Source: Tridacna crocea (taxonomy: Eukaryota > Mollusca > Bivalvia > Cardiida > Cardiidae). From it: DNA of 64,000 bases. The notes under the pieces were generated by a model. The model worked only from the letters and a program-made list of their open reading frames with translations. It was not told the DNA's origin and did not search any database. The translations under genes were made by a program, and so were the position numbers. The stretch lies in assembly GCA_943736015.1 (NCBI GenBank), contig OX031065.1, positions 42,298,427-42,362,426 of the forward strand, given 5' to 3'. Positions 23,901 through 32,432 of this stretch are shown piece by piece. How positions within the stretch are numbered: the stretch's first letter is position 1; each line of letters begins with the position of its first letter.

Positions 23901-26900
23901 CGAAACAGACATTCCCTTCTGTGTGCCCCAATTCAAAGAAATCTGACGTCACTGGAAACACGTCACTAAAACGGGCAGTTTGGTGCATAAATGTGCAGTC
24001 GGGTGATCGATCGACGCCGCACGTGTAGTGATGTTTACGGGGTACTCAAAGGAAAACTGGCTTTACGTGGTTCTTGCCAGGGAACATGATATATGTTCCC
24101 GGCATGTTAACCAATCAGATCACGAGAAATTTCTTTGCAGTAGATCTATAATAAAACCTCCTTTATTTTTTTAGTGAAATATAAACCTACTCATTATGAA
24201 TTTTTCTTATCAGATAATATCTCATGTATACATGTTCGATATCACAATTGTGTGACGTCATTTTGAGGGCATTTTGTCCATATGTCATAGAAGTTAATGG
24301 GTTCTGAAATGGAATATTACTGCATCTATGGTTTTGCTCCTTATGATCAATAAGTTGTATAATACAGTTATGTGATAAAAAGAATCTGACATTCGGTACC
24401 GTTTGAGATACAGTTTTATTTAACTCGTCAAGAAAAAAAAAAGTTATTAAGCTCTCCAAAGGCTCGCATTTTGGACACATTTGTTTTGTCATTTACAAAT
24501 GCCTCGGATTTTGATGGGTTTAAAATTGTGTCTAGTGGAACGAAGTTCAAAGGGACTGCAAAGGCCATTGATTTCAACAAATCTAAAATCTTACTGTATG
24601 GGAAAGAGTTTTTTTTTTTAACTTTAATTGCCACGTCTATCGGTATATGGGAAAGAGTTGATAAGGTAAAAGGGAAATCTAATTTCAATTGTAGAGGCTG
24701 AAGAACAAAAGAAAAAGCTTAAACTGAAGATTAAAGAACAATTGCTAAAGACAGCACCACCAACGATTTTGGACAAGATGTTAGACGACAGCCAACTGTC
24801 GTCAGAGAGAATAGAAGGCATCAGTGCATTGGTGCTTCTCATATCTAATATTGACGAAGTCGTCGACAGGGTCACCATAGACGGGATATTTAACACCCTA
24901 AAACACTTCTATTCTGGACTAGATTCTATCATTGATGCAGAGGATATGTACATAGTAGAAAGGCATGCGGAGAAGACTGTGTATGCCAAAGGCTTGCCAA
25001 CATACAACAAACAACACGCTGAAAACACGTGTCAAGCTGCCTTAAAGATAAAATCGTATTGTCAAGACTTTAATCGACAGCATTTAGATACTCTGAAGGC
25101 GGAGATAAGATTGAAAATCGGGATATCCAGCAGTAGTGCTTTGTCTGGTGTCTTGTTGTCCAATATTCCAAGATACACGGCCATTGGAAAATGCTTCGTG
25201 GAGGCGACACAGATGGCAATGTCGGCAGAGGACAACACGATTCGCATTTCACAGACCACATTTGACACAGTAAAAAACACACATAATTTATCAGTCGTCG
25301 AATTTCTGGACGACAAGGTATGTACGTCTTTCATTTTCTGTCTAAAAAACATAACATGTGACTTTGCAAACCGTTTCATACAAACAAATTGTTTAACATC
25401 AGTAGAGATTAAAAAAACCTTGCCCAGTATCAATTGCTTAAACGTGCTCTAACGTATCTTCATTCGCTGAAAAACGTGCTCATTGCCGTGGCGTGCCATA
25501 GTTGAACTTCAGAATAGCCTTTAAATTTCGTAGAGGCACCTTAAGCGTCGATTTAACTTTTGAACAGTTTTTAAAGAAAATTACGGAATGCAGATATGTT
25601 TGAACGCATTTGAGACTACTATAAAGTGCAGTTGGACACAATATATAACGCATGTTAGTGTTCCTTTTACGCACCTTGCGCTGCACAACCAGGTTATTCA
25701 AAAGTTGCAATCAGTCTCTGCAGAGCATGTTACTTGGAAAGAGCAGAGCGCCAGCTTATGCTGTCGTTCAAATGCGTAGTGCATGGCCTTTCTTTAACGC
25801 AGTTTTATGTGCTTTTACACTGCAAAGAGGTTCTCATGATTTGATTGGATAATCGATCCAAACTGGCAAGCACAAGGGAAAAGTAGTTTCCCTGTCGGGA
25901 GACCCGTAGACTTGACACACTTCAACACAAAAAGCAAGATAGTGGCGTCGATCGATACGACATACGACATACTTCGGATGATAGAAGCCGTCAAATCCCT
26001 TAACCGTATCTGATAGCTTAGTATGCACCTACACAGTACATTTCATCACCGGAAATACTCCGATTAACCGTTTGCAAAAATGTAAGGCTCCCCTTAAAAA
26101 AGAAAACTTGAGTCTCAATTTTCTATCCAGATCTTTCTAACTATTTTTTAGGGTGACAAACAGTTCGTATGTTCATTTTTAACGTGGTTATCAATTGCGA
26201 TTGGAGTTTTCACCGATAAATATATGTGGATAACTTCATAGAGGTTGTTTATATCTATGTATAAGATCACGTGATTGGCAGTTCCAAATGGAAACGACCT
26301 TTATCCAGACGAGGTTAGATGTATGTACAGAATCCTGAATGGACTACTGTATTTTGAAAATAAATAAATACGGTTGAATAAATCCCCGTTTTTGTTATTC
26401 TAGAGCAAAGCCGCTAGCTTAACACGAGCCCTTTTTTCATGTGAGCAAATTGTGATGTGTCAAAGACTATGCATAACTCCGAAAATAAATAAAGTAAGTC
26501 GTTTGGATCAAGTAATGATCGTTTGATTAAGAAATAATCTTCTTTCTATCGTGGTATATCGTTCAATAAACCACAGTTGTGAGTTATGAGGCACAATAAA
26601 TAATCCACGAGGGCGATAGCCCGAGTGGGTTATTCATTGTGCTGCATAACTCACAACGTGGTTTATTGAACGATATACCACGATAGAAAGAAGATTATTT
26701 CGATTCTAACATGGCCAATTCTTAGTGAAACGAAAACAAGTTCAAACTTAAAGTAAAAACGCGGATGAAGATTATGTTCCATTGAATAACTCACTCATTG
26801 AATGACGTCACTCTAAATGGATTGTCGCAGATTTTACCACGTTTTCCTTGCACTGTGTTCATAGAGCCAAAGTCGCGTGTCTTGTTAGAATTTTACTTTT

Positions 26901-28087
26901 ACATAGTCCATCAAATAACACGGAATTTTACATTATTTACTGCACTCTTGTTTTCCTGCACATTACAGCGGACTCAAAGAAGTTATTCCTTGTATAATTT
27001 ACTCTAGTTTTACTGTTTTTCACTGTCTTTTACTTCAAAATATGGTGAACATAATGTTTTTTTTTTACTAGAGCTACGTTATTAAATGTAATACATGTTA
27101 TTGGTGTGCAACACGCGAAAAGGGGCATTCGGACATTTGCGTAAAGTGTCGTCTCGGATCAGCCTGCCCAGTCCGCTCAGGCTAATCCAAGATGACACTT
27201 TCCTTTTTTGTGTAATTTTCTGTTTTGGGCAAGTCTACTGTAGCACAAAATCTAATGTAGTCATGAAGTGCCGTCTCAGATTAGCCTGCGCGGACTGTGC
27301 AGGCTGATCCGAGACGACACTTTACGCAAATGTTCGAATGTCCCTTTTCGCGTGTTGCAAGCCAATTATAACAAATACATAAAACACGGAGTTTCGTGCA
27401 AGTGTAATACTGACTCAAATCTTTGCCCCCCCCCCCCCCCCCCCATTCCCGATTTTCAGCTTTCAAAGATGGATTCCACAATTTGAGCCACATTTAATAG
27501 GTCATCTGCGACTGCTTGGATTGAGATCATCTTAAAGTTTGTTGTGTGAAAACAGGTTAAGGCTACTCTCTGATACATCTGGCGGGCGTAAACTAGAACC
27601 CGTTGTACCTCTCGCAACCTACCGATAGACAACAGGCAACAACCGATTTATCGACGGCAGCTACTGATTTTCTTGTGTGCCAACTCCACGGCGCGTTATA
27701 GAATGCCTTAATTTGTCGTTCAAAATAACGGAACAGTATTCTATCTTTGGCTAAAATATTCGCGATAGATATTTCTTTTTTCATCAGGATCAATGTATCA
27801 AACTCGCCAACGAATGAATTATCGATGAGGCCTTTCTTTGTGTAATAATTTAAAGAGCAAAATATGACGTTATCTAATTAAATCTTGCGCCGGTCAAATT
27901 TCTGCCTTGTAGAATCGGTGGTTACCTGTTGTGGATACAAATATCGACAACAGGCTATCATCTAAGGACGATCGAAGCTGAGTTTACATTATCTTTATTA
28001 TTTCAGGAGCACTATCAACTTCAGGAGCCCAAGGATGAAATTCTCGAATTAGTTCTTCAGGACATCGAAAACAACCTGCTTGTGTAA
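11814..28087 (+). CDS. PstS-like phosphate-binding receptor with pseudokinase and pseudo-guanylyl-cyclase domains (5 coding exons)
   Basis: The coding exons are 11814-11944, 15921-16103, 17915-19827, 24695-25317 and 28007-28087. Every intron is GT/AG and all phases agree, giving 976 residues. The order is: signal peptide (1-19); PstS-type phosphate-binding domain (about 24-365); transmembrane helix (about 380-398); kinase homology domain (about 440-725); signalling helix (about 727-757); class III cyclase domain (about 776-950); short tail. Residues matching the E. coli PstS phosphate ligands are S30, F31, S62, D83, R161, S165, G166 and T167. The HRD motif reads HGN (567-569) and DFG is replaced by TGWC (586-589). 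In the cyclase the two metal Asp positions are N794 and E835, and the catalytic Asn/Arg are V911 and Q915. The layout is that of natriuretic-type receptor cyclases with a different ligand domain. I infer a phosphate or oxyanion receptor signalling without its own catalysis, perhaps in a heterodimer. The start is the ATG before the signal peptide; a cag acceptor 7 bp upstream implies a non-coding first exon that I cannot place. Confidence 0.9.
12042..12217. repeat. family F palindromic element (first receptor intron)
   Basis: Outer arms CATCAGCTTGTGG and ACTACAAGCTGATG are inverted. Inside, GGGGAAATATTTGCC pairs with GGCAAATATTCCCCC, and the centre repeats CGAAAATAACGAGTGCC inverted. Relatives lie at 29880-30048 and 40075-40185. 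Confidence 0.75.
12230..13425. other. intron sequence, no other gene seen
   Basis: AT-rich intron of the receptor gene. The open frames at 12216-12687 have no domain, no splice-bounded structure and no coding bias. 12240-12270 resembles the inverted flank of the family F copy near 29850. Confidence 0.45.
13432..13645 (-). mobile_element. tRNA-derived SINE, copy 1 of a close pair
   Basis: On the - strand, TGGCTCAGTGGTTAGGGTAT is a good RNA polymerase III box A and GTTCGAATCCC is a good box B, about 36 bp apart as in a tRNA. The body continues to ACGGACTTCGTTCGTAAGA. The next copy at 13760-13967 is almost identical. Confidence 0.8.
13760..13967 (-). mobile_element. tRNA-derived SINE, copy 2 of a close pair
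   Basis: Same orientation and nearly the same sequence as 13432-13645, with very few differences (GAATAAATG for GAATGAATG). Box A and box B are intact. The pair arose from a very recent segmental duplication or from two young insertions. A diverged + strand relative lies at 50690-50920. Confidence 0.8.
14410..15045. repeat. 22-bp minisatellite with higher-order period
   Basis: About 29 units of a 22-bp motif such as CATTGCCATGCGTTCCTGTA. One 21-bp unit, CATTGTCATGTGTTCC followed by TTATT, recurs 153 bp apart (14601 and 14754), so seven-unit blocks were themselves duplicated. Because 22 is not a multiple of 3 and the unit has few stops, long frames are open on both strands; these are not genes. 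Confidence 0.92.
15265..15912 (+). mobile_element. dispersed element with GGCGCCGC end, host to a family A insertion
   Basis: The left end GTGGCGCCGCATGAGCGGCG and right end GCGGCACCATTGATG...CATCAATTTTTTCTTGTTACC parallel the element at 42127-43445 (GTCGCCGCGCAGAAGCGCGC; GCGGCGACTTTGATG, then GCATCAACTTTTTCTTGT). A family A copy (15363-15590) is nested inside. The right end finishes a few bases before the acceptor of the receptor exon at 15921. Confidence 0.5.
15363..15590. repeat. family A palindromic element
   Basis: Full copy with TTAACCCATTACC at the left and GGTAATGGGTTA at the right. The centre is around CTGGTTACCAG. The two open frames through it are mirror images of each other because the element is self-complementary. 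Confidence 0.88.
15921..16103 (+). CDS. receptor exon: second and third PstS phosphate loops
   Basis: It completes codon 44, encodes residues 45-104 and leaves two bases of codon 105. It contains YESIGSGGGKARI (PstS S38 region) and HFAGSDYPLT (PstS D56 region), then QFPTMAG. The acceptor is CCTTTTTTAG and the donor GTAGGT. Both flanking introns are phase 2, so the exon is symmetric. Confidence 0.88.
16130..16330 (+). mobile_element. probable tRNA-derived SINE, degenerate
   Basis: Box A- and box B-like segments (AGTGAGGTTCGTCG; GGCTCGATCTTCA) are followed by a body ending in GGTGGCGTAAAACAATATTC, a common metazoan SINE tail. It lies in the third intron of the coding region. Confidence 0.5.
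16634..16860. repeat. family A palindromic element
   Basis: Full copy with ends TTAACCCATTACC and GGGAATGGGTTA. The centre is around TGATAACCAGCA, one mismatch from perfect. Confidence 0.88.
17204..17285 (-). mobile_element. tRNA-like SINE head
   Basis: On the - strand, GTGGTGCGGTCGGC resembles box A and GGTTTAAATCCCTAGCTC resembles box B at about tRNA spacing. It is too degenerate to be a functional tRNA. Confidence 0.45.
17268..17345. repeat. family G fragment
   Basis: CAACCATTCTTGAGAATATTC and the following bases match the left arm of the full family G copy at 17660-17870. A family A fragment with ACTGGTAACCACC sits at about 17455-17535. Confidence 0.5.
17660..17870. repeat. family G palindromic element
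   Basis: The left arm TTCACCAACCATTCTTAAGAA is inverted at the right as TTCTTAAGAATGGTTGGTGAA, and the centre CTAAACCATTTGGTTTAGC is self-complementary. Total length is about 200 bp. It ends only about 45 bp before the acceptor of the large receptor exon. Confidence 0.85.
17915..19827 (+). CDS. receptor exon: rest of PstS domain, transmembrane helix and kinase homology domain
   Basis: This 1913-bp exon encodes residues 105-742. It opens with SVVLAYNIPNL and carries the PstS hallmarks NGTFRRWDDPKI, ELNP and RSDKSGTTFAFT (161-172). SWMVPTYGG leads into the helix GVLLAVIVTLAILFG. The kinase homology domain has IYQGTVV, HGNLRGSNCLVD, LKVTGWCE, LWTAPEL and DVYSFGMVVQEML, and ends near GRPSFANICQGL. 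The exon closes with GYVEILEQRVK, the start of the signalling helix. Donor GTTAGT at 19828, phase 1. Keeping the sensor, membrane helix and pseudokinase in one uninterrupted exon is unusual for this receptor class. Confidence 0.92.
20190..20340. repeat. family A palindromic element, left-truncated
   Basis: The centre is around CTGGTTACCAG with complete inner arms. The right end is GGTAAAGCGTTAA; the left outer arm is mostly lost. Confidence 0.75.
20365..20490. repeat. ~125-bp palindrome
   Basis: Arms beginning AATCAAGTGATTTCGTATTG and their inverted copy (CAATACGAAATCACTTGATT) flank CCTCGGCCTTTGGCCTCGGG. It abuts the left end of the family I element and is not part of it. Confidence 0.85.
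20495..20985. mobile_element. family I MITE, copy 1
   Basis: The ~490-bp element has imperfect terminal inverted repeats around CACAGGAAGTGATATCGGAC (left) and GTCCGATATCACTACCTGTG (right). An inverted, nearly identical copy is at 61636-62120. There is no open frame. Confidence 0.8.
21070..21180. repeat. hairpin element with GATCAAGATCAGACTGCAC arm
   Basis: The arms GAACAGTGTAGATCAAGATC and its inverted partner TAGATCTACACTGTTC fold around CTGCACAGGACGTACAG. A second member is at 31555-31640. Confidence 0.65.
21271..21496. repeat. family A palindromic element
   Basis: Full copy. Left end TTATCCCATTACC, right end GGTAAAGAGTTAAA, and a perfect centre around CTGGTAACCAG. Confidence 0.88.
21495..21946 (+). 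repeat. family H dispersed repeat, copy 2
   Basis: Same orientation as 4358-4812 and collinear over about 450 bp. It is bordered on the left by a family A element and on the right by the mariner-like element. Confidence 0.75.
21947..22845. mobile_element. non-autonomous Tc1/mariner-like element
   Basis: The 899-bp element starts CACTGCTCAAAA and ends with its inverted copy TTTTTTGAGCAGTG, and it is flanked on both sides by TA, the target site duplicated by Tc1/mariner transposases. No transposase frame is present. A degenerate inverted relative of its interior is at 30690-31090. Confidence 0.75.
22950..24000. repeat. ~1-kb long inverted repeat with a nested element
   Basis: GACGTCAGATTT, GACGAGGGAAAC and GTCAGCGTACTC near 22980-23055 reappear inverted and diverged at about 23895-23955. 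Inside these, TTGTACGGTCAGG (23130) pairs with CCTGACCGTACAA (23800). Two further hairpins (23120-23250 and 23700-23820) share CATGTYGCCCCGAGC. A family D element (23291-23551) and half of a family A element (23599-23685) are nested in the middle. Confidence 0.65.
23291..23551. repeat. family D element, copy 1
   Basis: The ends AACACGCGAAAAGGG and CCCCTTTTCGCGTGTT are inverted. Inside are two separate hairpins, each with arms of the CGTCTCGGATYAGCC type around a GCGCGG core. The whole element is therefore a palindrome of palindromes. Other copies are at 27106-27363 and 41221-41476. Confidence 0.85.
24001..24440. other. intron sequence, no gene seen
   Basis: Contains a short palindrome GGGAACATGATATATGTTCCC near 24080 and a dispersed motif ATCAGATCACGAGAAATTTC shared with about 2315. 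The open frames here have no coding character. Confidence 0.45.
24695..25317 (+). CDS. receptor exon: signalling helix and degenerate cyclase domain
   Basis: It encodes residues 743-950. EAEEQKKKLKLKIKEQLLK continues the coiled signalling helix, and TAPPTILDKML matches the conserved LP-x-SV-A-x-L entry of guanylyl cyclases. The domain follows in order: LVLLISNIDEVV (metal site 1, Asp changed to Asn794), YIVERHAEKT (purine Glu831 kept, metal site 2 Glu835), LSGVLL, IPRYTAIGKCFVEATQM (purine Cys changed to Thr904, catalytic Asn/Arg changed to Val911/Gln915) and ISQTTFDTV. Acceptor TTTCAATTGTAG, donor AAG/GTATGT, phase 0. The fold is recognisable but the chemistry should be lost. Confidence 0.88.
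25318..26520. other. intron sequence, no other gene seen
   Basis: Several unrelated short frames overlap on both strands and none has a domain or splice-bounded structure. No large repeat is apparent. Confidence 0.4.
26526..26915. repeat. family C palindromic element, copy 1
   Basis: Arms AATAATCTTCTTTCTATCGT and ACGATAGAAAGAAGATTATT flank a second palindrome (GAGTTATGAGGCACAATAAA inverted) with the centre GAGGGCGATAGCCCGAGTG. A unique tail with GAATGACGTCACTC follows. A second copy is at 44313-44930. Confidence 0.8.
27106..27363. repeat. family D element, copy 2
   Basis: Same double-hairpin organisation as 23291-23551, in the same orientation, with the ends AACACGCGAAAAGGGG and CTTTTCGCGTGTTG. 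The first hairpin core reads GCCCAGTCCGCTCAGG, so it carries more mismatches. Confidence 0.85.
27426..27444. repeat. poly-C run
   Basis: Uninterrupted run of about 19 C in the last receptor intron, a likely site of length polymorphism or sequencing uncertainty. Confidence 0.85.
28007..28087 (+). CDS. receptor last coding exon
   Basis: It encodes residues 951-976 and the stop: EHYQLQEPKDEILELVLQDI followed by ENNLLV. The acceptor is CTTTATTATTTCAG and the intron is phase 0, as required by the previous exon. The tail is acidic and probably helical; no known targeting motif is visible. A possible AATAAA lies at about 29027, too far downstream to assign with confidence. Confidence 0.8.
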   Translation, partial: EHYQLQEPKDEILELVLQDIENNLLV

Positions 28088-29875
28088 GGTAGACGTCGAG
28101 CCCGTCCACCTGTTCGTAAAATCAGGGACTGTATTCACCAACTATTGTGCGTCTAACTCTCCAGAATTTTCTGAATTCCAAAGTCACATAACTTCTGAGT
28201 AGGTGAATCATTTGGTTTCATAAAGTGGTTTTCATTAATTTGTTGCTAGCTTGCTTGCTTATTCGATTGAAAAAAATGTGCGTATCATAAACATGTAGGT
28301 ATATTTCTTCGGTTTTTCGTCGGAATATCAAAACTTTGTTTTTGCGTTGAACTTTTCTTGACTGTTTCAATGCCTTTGTATAGAAACTCGACTTTTTTCG
28401 ACTGATCTCGACTTATCCATAGAAAATCAGAAATTTCAGAGGCTTGAGTAAGTAAACGCTTGCAGTGTATACCCAACTTCACACTGCACCTTTTGTGCAA
28501 TGTGATTCACATGCCTAAAAGTGTTATACAATTGAAATCGTTTGGATTTTCATCTTCAGAATAGAAATCAATTCAGTGATTGTTAAAGCTGTTTCGAAAG
28601 ATGCTGTTTCATTGATTCGTCTTGTTTTCTTTCTTTCTTTGATGTTTTCAACACCCCTAACGAAACCATTTTAGTTATATCACGGCAGCCAAACACTTTG
28701 ATAAGAAATTCCGTGTGTCTCCTTTCTTTTTAGAAAGGGAAGAAGGCTGCTGAAAGTATTGTCAAAGAAATTCATGTTGGCAGCGCCATCAGTGCTTCCA
28801 TTACGCCTATTTTAATATCTTCATGTAACAAACATAGTGACGTATAGACTGTGAGAATTGACCTGGCAGAGCAGAGACAGTTTACTGCTCGCAACATTTT
28901 AAATGGACGAAAAATAGTTAATTTGGAAATCATTCTTATTAGCCGTATAAAATGTACAAATTTGCATGTTATATAGAGAACATAGAGATAAGATGGGAGG
29001 TTACTTGACCGAAGTAAGGGTTAAAAATAAAGGATCTTACGTGGGTGTTAATGTATTATCATTGTTTTCAAACGAGTTGACTAGAATTGTATGTCGCGTG
29101 CCTTGGCGAGAGTCAATTACATTTTAATCATCGAGTTTGGTAAAAATGACAATACATACACACGAATGTGAGATTCTATTTAGCACATGATACAGATGAC
29201 AGACAGAAAAATATCCTTCATCATCACATTTGGCCTCTATACCATTCATGGGTCCATGTTTACTGTATTGTAGTTTTGTTTCCAATGTGTTCATACACAA
29301 GTGGATAGTTCGTTGATGTTGATGATGATGAAAGATGAATGAAATACATGTAGTTTATCTAGAGGGGTTATGTGCACCTTTGTCGGCAATGATATTGATT
29401 TTAACAGACTTTTGCTGCATTTCTTGGTTTTTATCAAGCATGAACATTGCAAAATTTCCATTTGTATACACCATAGCAACAATGACGTCATATTTTCCAT
29501 AAAACGGCGAAGTAGTACAATTTCCCGCGCAAGCTGTAGTTGGTGTCCCTGGCTTCACACGCACATGACTGAAAACTGATCAAAACCGGTACCAAAAAAC
29601 AATAATGCACTTGTGTATTATCAAAAATAAAGCATGGGTTTAATACAATCTCCCGGAGGATTTATGTTATAATATTGTATTTCATATGTGTATTTCTAGA
29701 AATGTTATGGGTAAAGAAATGAGGTAATTTAAGCTGGTGGGGGGGCGGGGGCGGGGGGCAATTATTTCCCCGTCACAGTGAATTTCCTCCGACCGAAAAT
29801 CTGGTTTATTGACTTGAGATCACTAGTTTTGTTTTGAAAGTGGCATTCGTTGACAAAATAATCAGATGAAATATA
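28088..29875. other. no gene seen downstream of the receptor
   Basis: Presumed 3' untranslated region and intergenic DNA. 28125-28220 has a family G fragment. An AATAAA occurs at about 29027. A GC-rich run lies at 29738-29757. No coding exon was found. Confidence 0.45.
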
Positions 29876-29879
29876 ATAT

Positions 29880-30048
29880 ATAATTTATTTCATCAGCTTG
29901 TGGTTAATATTGGAAAATATTTACCTCAAAAGGGTAAGGTCCGCGAAAATAACTCGTGCCTTACGGCACTCGTTATTTTCCCATACCTTTCTCTTTTTCG
30001 CAAAATATTTCCAGATATTGACCACAAGCTGATGAAATAAACTCTATA
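29880..30048. repeat. family F palindromic element
   Basis: The outer arms TTTCATCAGCTTGTGG and CCACAAGCTGATGAAA are exact inverted copies. The centre is CGAAAATAACTCGTGCCTTA and its inverted match. Confidence 0.8.
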
Positions 30049-30118
30049 TATTTAATAAATACGTATGCTCTAAGTTAAAGAATTAATTAATCTAAGAAAT
30101 AGGGGAAAAAATAAAAAT

Positions 30119-30370
30119 GGCACTGCCGGTGTAATGTAGAGAAATGACCCCCATTACAAAATGACCCATGGTCATTACTCGACGTAAAGGAATGACCCAT
30201 GGGTCATTTCTCGACGCCGAGAAATGACCAATGGGTCATTTCTCGACGTAGAATAATGACCTGGGTCATTTTTCTACGAAGAGAAATGAACCATGGGTCA
30301 TTCCTCTACGTCGAGAAATGACCGTGGGTCATTTTGAATGGGGTCATTCCTCTGCATTACACCGGCACTG
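30119..30370. repeat. palindromic element built of AATGACCCATGGGTCATT units
   Basis: The outer ends GCACTGCCGGTGTAATG and CATTACACCGGCACTGC are inverted copies. The interior is a run of short palindromes, GACCCATGGGTC and variants, joined by CTCGACG-like linkers. Both the whole element and each unit are self-complementary. Confidence 0.85.
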
Positions 30371-30689
30371 CTAGGTTTGTCAGAAAACAGTGATGAAGGT
30401 CACTGTGAAATTAATTTTTTTCAAGAGAAAAAATGCAATAAAAGCTTAGCAGACATAATGGGAAAAAGATACATTGATCATTTGGAGCAATTTTTCATTT
30501 ATATACTACAATTTACGAAGTGAAAAGAGTTATACTTCCACAATTTTAAATTTCCTGATTTTGTTTGCTTGTTTGGCGTGTATTGCTGCGTGAAAAGTGT
30601 TTTTGTGGTTCAAAAGTCCACCTTTTTACTCTTTACTAATACTACCACATGTGCGAAAAATCATCGGTGTATTTTTGATTCACTGTCCA

Positions 30690-31090
30690 TGACAAAAACA
30701 CATGCGGAATAGGGTATGGGAAACATTTATGATTTACGTCGTTAACTAAAACGGGTATTGTGCATTATCTCCCTCTAGATGGCATTCTACAAATACACGC
30801 TTATCTAATTTGGGCATTCTGGGTACAGAAACGGACTACTTTCTACACTACAACCGTTACTTTGAATTTCAAACTCAAATAAAAGTTTACATAATAAAAC
30901 GCTACCTGGTGCAATTCATTCAGCTATGATCGGCTAGCATGTTACCTATGCACCGGCCAAGCTTAGGTAGTAGCTTCGGTGTAAGCCTTACTTTTCCCTA
31001 GCATATTGGGGTCGGTGATGTGTCATATGATGTAGCGGACGAATTGAAACTTCGACGACTATGACATGCGCAGACAACAGGTTTCGTGTG
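30690..31090. repeat. degenerate inverted relative of the mariner-like element
   Basis: ATCTCCCTCTAGATGGCATTC, ACCGTTACTTTGAATTTCAAA and GACATGCGCAGACAAC match the - strand of the interior of 21947-22845. The terminal repeats are not recognisable. Confidence 0.55.
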
Positions 31091-31990
31091 CTTACCGTAG
31101 TGGAATAGTATCATGCTTCTATTGCCTTTCTTAGATTGCAATGATTTGATTATAACATGAAAAAATCTATTTCAAAGATTTTTAACGTTTACCTACTTCC
31201 TATGGACGAGGTTTTAGATAAAACAGAAGAGAACGCAAACCATATATTGTCAACAACAAGAAAGAATCAACTGACCAGTGGTCTGTAAATGATCTCAACG
31301 AAATGTTTACGAACTTATTAACTAAACATCGTAAATCTCTAAAAATACCTCGCAGAACCTCGCAGACTAGATGGTTATAATTACAATTTTTGTATCCCTT
31401 GTACTGATAACAATGGCTGCTAAATTGTCTCTCAATGTATCGAAATTAAATATTCTCTACAGTTTCACGTATATTAGTTTCCAGCCAATACCATCAGCAA
31501 TCGTCAGTCAGAGTTTTGTCCGCTATTACCCATAAGGCTACTAAGCGTGATTCACTGACCTTTTGCGGACAGCGAAAATCAAGATCAGACTGCACAAAAC
31601 GTGCAGTATAATCTTTGATCTACGCTGTCCGATAAGGACATACCTACTCCTCCCCCCTCCCCAACCCCCTGAAAAAAAAAAAAAAAAAAAAAAACAACAA
31701 CTTTGGAATAGCAAAATTTTGGTTTTTAACTATCGCCTTAGAAGTTTCCTTTCTGTTGTTTAGCAGGATAAGAGTTAAAGGGTATTGAACAGGAAAGACA
31801 TGACTAATTACCGTCAACGAAATGGATTTCCGCTATGAAAAGTAGATCTCGACCCAAATCTTGGAAAAAGGAAATTTTAACCTGAAAGCCTTGTACTTTA
31901 CATTTCTTTTTGAAACCCCTCCTTGAAAAGGATGAACTCTTGATGTGATTATGAACATTATGATGTGATAGTTAGAAAGAAATCAGGGGA
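31091..31990. other. no gene seen; one hairpin element
   Basis: 31555-31640 is a hairpin of the GATCAAGATCAGACTGCAC type also present at 21070-21180. 31673-31693 is a poly-A run. A stretch near 31270-31350 reads as a short coding-like remnant but has no support. Confidence 0.45.
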
Positions 31991-31991
31991 A

Positions 31992-32015
31992 AACACACAC
32001 ATAAACACACCCACC

Positions 32016-32046
<31 letters not shown>

Positions 32047-32056
32047 ACACACACAA
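31992..32056. repeat. mixed (CA)n and poly-C simple repeat
   Basis: A CA-rich start, about 18 C, then (CA)n to 32056. Confidence 0.9.
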
Positions 32057-32432
32057 TGCCACTTTTCTGCCTATTGCGTTTATTTCATCATGAGTATTCT
32101 AGTAGAGTTGTGTCGTATAACATATATTATAACTGTACCGTAAATATTCATGTTTTTTTTTTAAACACCTTGCCAGGAATATTCAAAGGGGTGGTTATTA
32201 AGACATTGGTAGTCTCGCTAAGCTTGATAAATGAGACATTACTGATGAAAGGCGATAGATGGAACAAACTATCAGTAAAGAAGATAGAGCAATAAAAAAA
32301 AAATCTTCAATGGTACTTCCTTAATGAGCTGAGTACCCTTTTCAGGTATCTATGGATTTCTTGTCAGACTTTCATGGTTTGTGAGAACGTCTAGTGATTA
32401 TTAACATTCCTAGCTTGTGTGTTGTCGTATTT

